From Rhodanobacteraceae bacterium (lineage in GTDB: Bacteria; Pseudomonadota; Gammaproteobacteria; Xanthomonadales; Rhodanobacteraceae): 52,211 nucleotides of DNA. The stretch's first letter is position 1; every line of letters starts with the position of its first letter. The position numbers and the translations under genes were made by a program. Positions 34,876-41,544 of the stretch are shown piece by piece. The stretch spans positions 1-52,211 of the forward strand of contig SCQS01000068.1 of the NCBI GenBank assembly GCA_004299705.1. Reading direction: 5' to 3'. Under the pieces are notes generated by a model, which saw nothing but the letters and a program-made list of their open reading frames with translations, had not been told where the DNA came from and made no database searches.

Positions 34876-35991
34876 ATGGCCGGCATCCGTTCCGACGCAA
34901 GCTGGGCACGCGCAGACAACTCCGAGATCCGGCTGTCCGGTTCGTGGAGCCTGCTGCTGGATGCGGGCCGCAGCCGGCGCCTGCGCCGCGAGCTGGGGCA
35001 ATTGGGTTCGCCGCACCACTACCGCTGGAATCTCGAACGGGTCGATGCGCTGGACAGCGCCGGCGCGCTGGTGCTGTGGGAAGTCTGGCAGCGCCGCCTG
35101 CCCGAGCAGCTCGCCTGCCAGGACGATTACCGCCTGTGGTTCAAGCGGCTGGCCGGCACGCGCTTTGCCGACCCGCCGCTACGGCATCGTCTGGCGGATG
35201 TATTCGACGGTACCGGCAACGGGGTGATCGGCTTCATGCGCACGGTCGGCGGCATCCTGCTGTTGATCGGCCAGTTGATGGTCGACGTGGCCTGGTGCGT
35301 GCGGCATCCACGTCTGACCCCGTGGAAGGAAATCGCGGCGACCATCCACCACGTGGGCGCGACCTCGATGTTGCTGCTGGGTGTGGTGGGGTTCCTGATC
35401 GGCGTGGTGATGGCGATCCAGATCGGCATGGCGCTGCAGCAGTTCGGCGCGGCCAGCATGATCGTCGGCATGATGGGGCTGGCGGTGTTGCGCGAACTCG
35501 GCCCCGTGATCTGCGGGCTGATCCTCGCGGGCCGCTCGGGTTCGGCGATGACCGCCGGGATCGGCGCGATGCACCTGACCGGCGAATACGACGCGCTGCG
35601 CGCGTTCGGTTCCTCGCCCAGCCTGCGCCTCGCGCTGCCGCGCGTCGTCGGCGCCGGCATCAGCCTGCCGTTGCTGGTGGTGTGGACCGATTTCGCGGCC
35701 TTGATCGGTGGTGCCGTGACGGCGCAGATGAATCTCGGCGTCGGCTTCAAGTTGTTCCTCGCGCAGTTGCCGGCGCAGGTGCAGATCGTGAATTTCTGGA
35801 TCGGCCTGTGCAAAGGTGCGCTGTTCGGCCTGACCATCGCGGTAATCGGTTGCTGGTTCGGGATGAACGCATCGCCGGACACGGAGTCCTTGAGCCGCAA
35901 CACCACGTTGTCGGTGGTGACCAGCCTGACCCTGATCCTGCTGTTCGACGCCAGTTCCGGCGCGCTGCTCACCCACGTCGGTTTACTGTGA
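34876..35991 (+). CDS. MlaE-type ABC lipid-transport permease with N-terminal STAS-like region
   Basis: A 371-residue protein. Residues about 1-105 form a soluble STAS-like domain (EIRLSGSWSLLLDAGRSRRL, ERVDALDSAGALVLWEVWQR). The rest is an MlaE-family permease (about 120-371): VGFLIGVVMAIQIGMALQQF, LRELGPVICGLILAGRSGSA and EYDALRAFGSSPS. It would form the membrane channel of an MCE-type lipid transporter. The first gene of a four-gene operon with ATPase, MCE protein and lipoprotein. Fusion to a STAS-like part resembles MlaE-MlaB partners joined in one chain. Start ATG at 34876. Confidence 0.88.
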   Translation: MAGIRSDASWARADNSEIRLSGSWSLLLDAGRSRRLRRELGQLGSPHHYRWNLERVDALDSAGALVLWEVWQRRLPEQLACQDDYRLWFKRLAGTRFADPPLRHRLADVFDGTGNGVIGFMRTVGGILLLIGQLMVDVAWCVRHPRLTPWKEIAATIHHVGATSMLLLGVVGFLIGVVMAIQIGMALQQFGAASMIVGMMGLAVLRELGPVICGLILAGRSGSAMTAGIGAMHLTGEYDALRAFGSSPSLRLALPRVVGAGISLPLLVVWTDFAALIGGAVTAQMNLGVGFKLFLAQLPAQVQIVNFWIGLCKGALFGLTIAVIGCWFGMNASPDTESLSRNTTLSVVTSLTLILLFDASSGALLTHVGLL

Positions 35992-36002
35992 CGAGGCCCG
36001 AT

Positions 36003-36809
36003 ATGCCAACCGCCCACGCCGAAGCCGTCATCGAAGTGCGCAACCTGCACAAGAGCCTGGGTGGGCGGCCGATCCACGCGGGGCTCGACCTCACGGTCAG
36101 GCGCGGCGAGTTGATGGCGGTGATCGGCGGATCGGGTTCGGGCAAGACCACCTTGCTGCAGCAGATCATCGGACTCATGCCCACCGACACGGGCACGATC
36201 CGGGTGCTTGGCCAGAACATCGGGCATCTGGAACCGGAACAGGCGCGTGCGTTGCGCCGTCGCTGGGGCGTGCTGTTCCAGCAATCGGCGTTGTTCAGTG
36301 CGCTGAACGTGTACGACAACCTCGCGTTTCCGGTGCGCGAGTTGCGCAAGGAGGGCCTGGCCGTCGACGAGGATCTGTTGCGCGAGGGCATCGCGCTGAA
36401 GCTGCACATGGTCGGCCTGGCCCCCGACGATGCCTGGAAATATCCGTTCGAGTTGTCGGGTGGCATGGCCAAGCGCGCGGCACTGGCACGCGCACTGATG
36501 CTGGAGGCCGAGCTGCTGTTCCTGGACGAGCCGACCTCCGGTCTCGATCCCGCCTCGGCTTCCGAGTTCGACACCCTGCTCGCCGAACTGCACGAGGAAC
36601 TCGATTTGACCGCGCTGATGATCACCCACGATATTTACAGCGTGGCGACATTGAGCACGCGCATCGCGGTGCTGGCGGAAGGCAAGCTGGCGGTGGTCGG
36701 CACGCTGGAAGAGGTGGCCGGTTTCAGCCATCCGTTCGTCGCGAATTTCTTCCGCTCAAGGCACGGCGCCAACCGCCTGCGCGTGCTGCCGGCCTGCGAG
36801 GCGCGTTAG
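36003..36809 (+). CDS. MlaF-type ABC ATPase of the MCE lipid-transport operon
   Basis: A 268-residue ABC ATPase. Walker A is GGSGSGKTTLLQQII. The Q-loop region has WGVLFQQSALF, the signature is PFELSGGMAKRAALARALML, and Walker B is ELLFLDEPTSGLDPASA. The H-loop is ALMITHDIYS. These are typical of MlaF proteins that energise lipid transport with MlaE. GAGG lies 6 bases before the ATG at 36003; a GTG at 35988 overlapping the permease stop (GTGA) is a possible alternative start. Confidence 0.92.
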   Translation: MPTAHAEAVIEVRNLHKSLGGRPIHAGLDLTVRRGELMAVIGGSGSGKTTLLQQIIGLMPTDTGTIRVLGQNIGHLEPEQARALRRRWGVLFQQSALFSALNVYDNLAFPVRELRKEGLAVDEDLLREGIALKLHMVGLAPDDAWKYPFELSGGMAKRAALARALMLEAELLFLDEPTSGLDPASASEFDTLLAELHEELDLTALMITHDIYSVATLSTRIAVLAEGKLAVVGTLEEVAGFSHPFVANFFRSRHGANRLRVLPACEAR

Positions 36810-36811
36810 CC

Positions 36812-37738
36812 ATGGAAAACCGCGCGCATGCCATCGCCGCCGTCGTGTTCCTGATCGTGTTCTCGGTGGGCGCGGTGCTGGTGTACTACTGGCTGGCGCA
36901 CCGCCCGGACGAACCGTTGACGTACGCGATCGTCACCAGCCAGTCCGTGGGTGGCCTGTCCGAACAATCCGCGGTGCAGTTCAAGGGGCTGGTGGTCGGG
37001 CACGTCAGCAGCATCGGTTTCGATCCACAGGATCGCGCGCGCGTGATCCTGCGCATCCAGTTGCAGCGCGACACCTACGTCACCCACGCGACCTACGCCG
37101 AAGTGGCGATGCAGGGCCTGACCGGCGGCAGCGTGCTGGAGTTGAAACTGGGGCCGGGCAGCCGCTCGCCGCTCGCGACCAGCGCCGCGCATCCCGCGCT
37201 GATCCCGATGCACGCGGGCATGCTGGACTCGCTGGTGGCTTCGGCGCCCGTGGTGATGCGGCAACTCGAGGGTGTGCTGTCCGAGGCCCGGCAAGTGCTC
37301 GATCAGAACAATCGCGCCCACATCGCCACTTCGCTGCAGCAGCTCGATGAGGCCACCCGCGAACTGGCCGCGGTCGAGCAACAGTTGCCGGGCTTGCTGC
37401 AAGGCATGCAACGCAGTGTCGATCAGAGCCACGCCCTTTTGGCCAACGCCAATACCCTCATGCGCGATGCACAAACGCCGGTGCGCAACGCTACCCGGCT
37501 CGAAGCTTCCATCGAAGCGCTGGCGCGTTCGAGCCGGCAGTTGGGCGAGCGGCTGGATCGGCAAACGGTTCCGGATGCCGATACCTTGAGCCAGAGCTTG
37601 CAGCAGACCTCGCGGCAACTCGACGCGTTGTTGCGCGAGTTGAAGGCGAAACCGCAGAGCCTTATCTTCGGCGCGCCGAAACCTCCACCCGGCCCTGGCG
37701 AACCGGGTTTTCACGACGGGAAGGATCGCCAGCCATGA
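36812..37738 (+). CDS. MCE-domain substrate-binding protein (MlaD-like)
   Basis: A 308-residue protein. One N-terminal membrane helix (AIAAVVFLIVFSVGAVLVYY) anchors it. A single MCE domain follows at about residues 36-115: VGGLSEQSAVQFKGLVVGHV, then MQGLTGGSVLELKLGPGS. The C-terminal half is a coiled-coil, glutamine-rich region (QVLDQNNRAHIATSLQQLDE, SRQLGERLD) that can assemble into a hexamer and tunnel. It ends with a proline-rich tail. It should bind lipid in the periplasm. It begins two bases after the ATPase stop and overlaps the lipoprotein gene by four bases. Confidence 0.88.
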   Translation: MENRAHAIAAVVFLIVFSVGAVLVYYWLAHRPDEPLTYAIVTSQSVGGLSEQSAVQFKGLVVGHVSSIGFDPQDRARVILRIQLQRDTYVTHATYAEVAMQGLTGGSVLELKLGPGSRSPLATSAAHPALIPMHAGMLDSLVASAPVVMRQLEGVLSEARQVLDQNNRAHIATSLQQLDEATRELAAVEQQLPGLLQGMQRSVDQSHALLANANTLMRDAQTPVRNATRLEASIEALARSSRQLGERLDRQTVPDADTLSQSLQQTSRQLDALLRELKAKPQSLIFGAPKPPPGPGEPGFHDGKDRQP

Positions 37739-38352
37739 ACGCGATGCGTACGATCCTGTGTGCGTCCCTGCTGCTGCTCGCGGGTTGCGTGAGTGTTTCG
37801 CGGCCCGTGTTTCCGCGCCACTATGCGCTGATTGCACCCACCATCACGGCACGGACAGGGCAGGCGGCGGCGCACGGCACGCTGCAGCTTGCCCGCATCG
37901 ACGTGCCGCCGTGGCTGCAAGGCACGCAGATGTACTACCGCCTCGATTACCGGCACGATGATCGCGTCGCGGCCTATGCGGATTCGGACTGGCTGGCGCC
38001 GCCGGCGCGGATGCTGGAACCGCTGATCCAGGCTGCGTTGGCCCGCGATGGCGGCTGGCGGGTGGTGCTCGGCCCCGGCACGTCGGCCAACGCCGATGCC
38101 ATCCTGCACATCCGGCTGGACGACTTCAGCCAGGTCTTTGCCAACCCACAGCAAAGCGAGGGCGTGCTGAACGCCACCGCGACGCTGGTCGACGCGCGCA
38201 GCGGCGACGCGGTCGCGCAAAAACATTTCCATGTGGAAGCGCCCGCATCCAGCGCCGATGCGGCGGGCGGCGCCGCAGCCCTGAACCGTGCCCACACCGA
38301 ATTCATCCAGCGCCTGCGGCAGTGGTTATTGGCGGTGCGCCCTGAACACTGA
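37735..38352 (+). CDS. ABC-type transport auxiliary lipoprotein (PqiC-like) of the MCE operon
   Basis: A 205-residue lipoprotein. The signal peptide ends in a lipobox LLAGC at residue 18. The mature part has FPRHYALIAPTITA near the start and the typical LQLARIDVPPWLQGTQMYYR then LDDFSQVFANPQQSEGVLNA blocks. The C-terminus is helical (AHTEFIQRLRQWLLAV). PqiC/YmbA-like lipoproteins sit on the inner face of the outer membrane and complete MCE systems. The ATG overlaps the MCE-gene stop (ATGA), showing it belongs to the operon. No MlaC or MlaA is encoded nearby. Confidence 0.85.
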   Translation: MNAMRTILCASLLLLAGCVSVSRPVFPRHYALIAPTITARTGQAAAHGTLQLARIDVPPWLQGTQMYYRLDYRHDDRVAAYADSDWLAPPARMLEPLIQAALARDGGWRVVLGPGTSANADAILHIRLDDFSQVFANPQQSEGVLNATATLVDARSGDAVAQKHFHVEAPASSADAAGGAAALNRAHTEFIQRLRQWLLAVRPEH

Positions 38353-38376
38353 ACGCAGCTGTTCAGGCTGCGGTTG

Positions 38377-38405
38377 TTGCAGCGCAGCAAATCCGCCGAT
38401 ACAAT
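38377..38405 (+). promoter_or_regulatory. Candidate promoter upstream of a short hairpin unit
   Basis: TACAAT (38400-38405) is a close match to the -10 consensus. TTGCAG (38377-38382) sits exactly 17 bases upstream as a weaker -35. Confidence 0.45.
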
Positions 38406-38411
38406 AGGCCC

Positions 38412-38455
38412 ATCTTGCTGGTGCTTGCCAGCTCGCCCGCGCCAGCGGGCTTTTT
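38412..38455 (+). ncRNA. Candidate short non-coding RNA ending in an intrinsic terminator
   Basis: Starting near 38412, about 7 bases after TACAAT, the transcript would be only about 44 nt. It holds a small hairpin CTGG-TGCTTG-CCAG and then the terminator hairpin GCCCGC-GCCA-GCGGGC followed by TTTTT (38451-38455). No reading frame fits. This is inferred from signals only; it may instead be an attenuator-like leader or a plain terminator of the MCE operon. Confidence 0.4.
38435..38455 (+). terminator. Intrinsic terminator downstream of the MCE operon
   Basis: GCCCGC (38435-38440), loop GCCA, GCGGGC (38445-38450), then five T. It is the only clear intrinsic terminator with a U run that I saw in this window. 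It would end the MCE operon and/or the candidate short RNA. The following 265 bases to 38720 show no gene I can support. Confidence 0.7.
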
Positions 38456-38720
38456 GATGCAACCTTGATTTGCGCCCGGATCGTGGCGCGACGCAGTCAC
38501 CGGGCCAACCCCCGCGTGTCCCGTCCATAACCCATCGGAACGTGATCCTGATCCCGCGCGCAGCGAACGCTGCCTCGTGCCTTGGCACTGCGCCGGATCG
38601 CCGCGGGCGTCCACGCCCCGGTCTGGAATGGCTTATGCATGGAAGTTGGTGTTGCTGCCGCTGCGCAGTGGTCGTGAATGTCGCCGCTTTATCCCGTTTC
38701 CCTTTGCAGGTATCCACCCC

Positions 38721-39272
38721 GTGAAATCCATTTGCCTTGCCCTGACCCTCGCCTTTGCCTTGCTGGCCGGCGCCGTCGCATCCGCATCCACCCTGCCCCT
38801 GCCGGCCGGCATCACCACCGTGCCGCTCGCGATCGTCACCAATGACCGCGACACCAGCGTCAGCCGGCTGGAATTGATGGTCAGCGCCGAAGCGACCGTC
38901 AGCGGCATCTACATGGAAACCGATGCCAGCGCGAACAGCGATCCGGCCAAGGCCAAGTCCGAGGTGTATCCGCTGGCGGGCATCGAGAGCGCCGACGGCG
39001 TGGTGCTGGGCCAAGGCCAGGGCGTCAAGGCGATCTTCCTGCGTGGCGACATCGCCTCGCAGGCAGGCCAGGGCACGCTCACCATCCGCTATCTCACCAA
39101 CGGCGTGTTCCGACACTACTCCGAATGCCGGATCGACCTCAAGCGCCTCGGGCCGCACGACTGGCAGCTCGTGAATGCCTACGACGGGCAGCCGATCAAG
39201 CAGATCAAGGTGAAGACTTGGGCGCTCGGCATTTCGACCCTCGGCAACGTGTGCCCCACGACCAAGGCTTGA
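38721..39272 (+). CDS. Secreted protein of unknown function
   Basis: A 183-residue protein. The N-terminus (KSICLALTLAFALLAGAVAS) is a signal peptide. The mature part looks beta-rich (TVPLAIVTNDRDTSVSRLEL, TLTIRYLTNGVFRHYSECRI). Two cysteines (SECRI and GNVCPTT) could form a disulfide. I recognise no domain. The GTG at 38721 is chosen because the signal peptide begins there; an in-frame ATG at 38628 would add 31 residues with no signal character. It is convergent with the LtaS-like gene, 12 bases away. Confidence 0.65.
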   Translation: MKSICLALTLAFALLAGAVASASTLPLPAGITTVPLAIVTNDRDTSVSRLELMVSAEATVSGIYMETDASANSDPAKAKSEVYPLAGIESADGVVLGQGQGVKAIFLRGDIASQAGQGTLTIRYLTNGVFRHYSECRIDLKRLGPHDWQLVNAYDGQPIKQIKVKTWALGISTLGNVCPTTKA

Positions 39273-39284
39273 TGCACGGGGTGC

Positions 39285-41210
39285 TCATCGCATCGCGTGT
39301 GTCGGCGCGTTGATCGCTGCGGTCGGCGCGCCGGACTTTTCCGCCATCGCCGCGGCTTTCGGCCACAGCTTGTACAGCTTGTCCTTGAGCCGCAGGTCGG
39401 CGATGTTGCGCATGCCTTCGTCGAGCAATTTTTGCTCGGGATTTTCCGCCGCGATCGGCGCATCCGGTGCGCGGGTCAGGGCGGCGAGCTGGGGACCGAC
39501 CAGCCGGGTCAGCGTGAACCAGGGATCGTTGCCGATCCCGGCCTGCTGCAGCAGTATCCCCGGCAATTCCCACGCGGCCGCGTTCTGCCGCGAGGCATGA
39601 TCCATGTGCGCGGTGTCGATCAGGATGTACGGCACCGTCTGGGTCAAAAATCCCTGTCCGTTCCTGAAGCCCGCCTGCAGATAGGCCGGCACCAGTGCCG
39701 GCAGGTGGTCGCCGAAGAACAGCACCAACGTACGGCGCTTGCGCTGCGCCAGCGTGTCCACCAGCCGCCCGAGCTGCTGGTCGGCGTGCTGCATGTGGTA
39801 GATGTAGTTCTGCAGCTCAAGCTTCGCCTGTGGATCGGTCACGCCGCTTGGCACCGGAATCGCGTCGCGCACTTGCGTGTCGATGCCGGAGCTGGCGTCG
39901 TAGGGTCCGTGCGCCTCGATGCTGATGCCCAGCACGAAACGCGGCGGCCCCGAATCCGGCAGCTGGCGCAGCAACTCGTCGGTGAAGGATTTGTCCGACA
40001 TGTACTTGCCATCGTCGACCGCATCGCGCTTCGGGAAGTCGGCGATCGAGATGAACTTGTCGAAGCCGAGTTCCTTGAACGCCGCGGTACGATTCCAGAA
40101 ACCCGGGTTGTTGCCGTGCACCGCCAGCGTGGTGTAGCCGTCACCGGCCAGCAGGCGCACGATGCCGGGGATCTTTTTGCGGTGGATTTGCAGGTAGGGG
40201 AACTGCACCTCGGGGAAGTAGCGCAGCGACAGCCCGGTCAGCACCTCGAACTCGGTGCGAATGGTGCCGCCGCCGAAAGTCGGCACGTGCAGCCAGCCCG
40301 AGGTGCCATGCTGTTCCAGCCGGTGCAGGTTCGGCGTAAGGTCGGTGCCGGGCGGGTAGCCGTTCATGATCGTGGGATCGAAGAACGATTCCGACAGGAC
40401 CACCACGATGTCGGGTTTCTGTGCGTCGGTGCCGGCGGGCGCACGATCCTGCGTGCTGATTTCGGGCTCGTAGTGCGCCATCAACGCGAGTGCCGCCGGC
40501 ACGTTGGCCTTGCGATGCTGTGCGCCGTATTGCAGGTGGAACAGCAGCAGCGAGCCGATCAGGCCGTCGTGCTGGCGGGTCGCCAGCGGCGACCACGGCT
40601 GCATGCCCAGCAGTTTCGGGTTGTACACCCCGCGCCAGAACGGCACGCCCGCGATCAGCGTGATCAGTGCCGCGAACAACACGATGGAAGCGACGCTGCG
40701 TCCGCGCCGCGGGCGGCGTGCCAGCAGCGGCGGTTCGATCCTCAACCACACCCCCAGCAGCGCAATCGCGACCAGCAGCGCCACGATCAGCAACGCCACG
40801 TGCGGCAGGTAACCCGAAAGCAACTCCGCACCGCCGTGGTTGAGCTGGCCCAGCATCCGGAAATCGGCGGGCATCAGCGGGATCGCGAGGTTCTTCACCT
40901 TCAGCGCGTTCGCGCCGTAGATCAGCGCCTGCACACCGAACGCCAGCGCGAACGACCACAGCGCGCGCCGCGTCCACGCGAACAGCGCGAACGCCAGCAG
41001 CAGCCCAGGGAAGGCGTTGCACAGCATGCGCAGCGGCGCGCTCCACCACGCAACCCAGTCCGGGTGGCGCCACAAGGTGGCCGGCAGGATGTCGGCGCCG
41101 CCGTCCAGCCACGTCGTGCACAGCACGAATGCGATCGCCAGCGCGACGAGCAGCGCGATGCGGGTGGCGGGCGGGACGCGTCCCGCGTCGGAAAGGGTCG
41201 GGGATGCCAT
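39285..41210 (-). CDS. LTA-synthase-family sulfatase/phosphotransferase membrane enzyme
   Basis: A 641-residue protein. Residues about 15-200 hold five membrane segments (TRIALLVALAIAFVLCTTWL, LPHVALLIVALLVAIALLGV). The extracytoplasmic sulfatase-type domain (about 270-560) shows DIVVVLSESFFDPTIMNGYP, GGGTIRTEFEVLTGLSLRYF, NPGFWNRTAAFKELGFDKF, SIEAHGPYD and VLFFGDHLPALVPA. This is the LtaS/OpgB family, which transfers phosphoglycerol or phosphoethanolamine to envelope glycans or lipids. In a Gram-negative host, periplasmic glucans or LPS are likely targets; which one is not known. Confidence 0.88.
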   Translation of the reverse strand: MASPTLSDAGRVPPATRIALLVALAIAFVLCTTWLDGGADILPATLWRHPDWVAWWSAPLRMLCNAFPGLLLAFALFAWTRRALWSFALAFGVQALIYGANALKVKNLAIPLMPADFRMLGQLNHGGAELLSGYLPHVALLIVALLVAIALLGVWLRIEPPLLARRPRRGRSVASIVLFAALITLIAGVPFWRGVYNPKLLGMQPWSPLATRQHDGLIGSLLLFHLQYGAQHRKANVPAALALMAHYEPEISTQDRAPAGTDAQKPDIVVVLSESFFDPTIMNGYPPGTDLTPNLHRLEQHGTSGWLHVPTFGGGTIRTEFEVLTGLSLRYFPEVQFPYLQIHRKKIPGIVRLLAGDGYTTLAVHGNNPGFWNRTAAFKELGFDKFISIADFPKRDAVDDGKYMSDKSFTDELLRQLPDSGPPRFVLGISIEAHGPYDASSGIDTQVRDAIPVPSGVTDPQAKLELQNYIYHMQHADQQLGRLVDTLAQRKRRTLVLFFGDHLPALVPAYLQAGFRNGQGFLTQTVPYILIDTAHMDHASRQNAAAWELPGILLQQAGIGNDPWFTLTRLVGPQLAALTRAPDAPIAAENPEQKLLDEGMRNIADLRLKDKLYKLWPKAAAMAEKSGAPTAAINAPTHAMR

Positions 41211-41317
41211 GGGGACGGGCGCGCAGAAGGGTCAGGAAAAGCCTAACCGACTTCGGATGAACGTTTCAGGGAACAACAAGTTGACCGGCAGTAGGTGAAA
41301 AGCCGGGGCGAAAACGG

Positions 41318-41379
41318 CCGTGCACGCGATGCCAGTGGCATCGCGTGCACGGCTGACGAGGCGCGCCGGGAGCGCGCCT
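41318..41379. repeat. Perfect 35-base hairpin and a second inverted repeat
   Basis: CCGTGCACGCGATGCC (41318-41333) and GGCATCGCGTGCACGG (41337-41352) pair perfectly with a 3-base loop. AGGCGCGC and GCGCGCCT (41359-41366 and 41372-41379) follow. Downstream, GGCGAGTGCCAAGGATGGC-type sequence looks like repeat DNA common in xanthomonads. It is between the divergent LtaS-like and glnE genes. Confidence 0.75.
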
Positions 41380-41544
41380 GAACGCCGAAGGCGGCCCGCA
41401 GGGCGAGTGCCAAGGATGGCGCGGGTAGCGCCCGGCCAACTACGGCCGGGCCGGTAGCCGCCCCACGGACGGTTGCTTGCCTTGAACCGCAGCTTTGCAG
41501 TGCCGCGATCAGGGATGATCGCAAACAACATGCATAATTCCCCG

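Noticed and set aside
38456-38720. A short open frame before the secreted-protein gene (about 84 codons)
   Set aside because: No start signal, Pro/Arg/Cys-rich composition and no domain; treated as non-coding.
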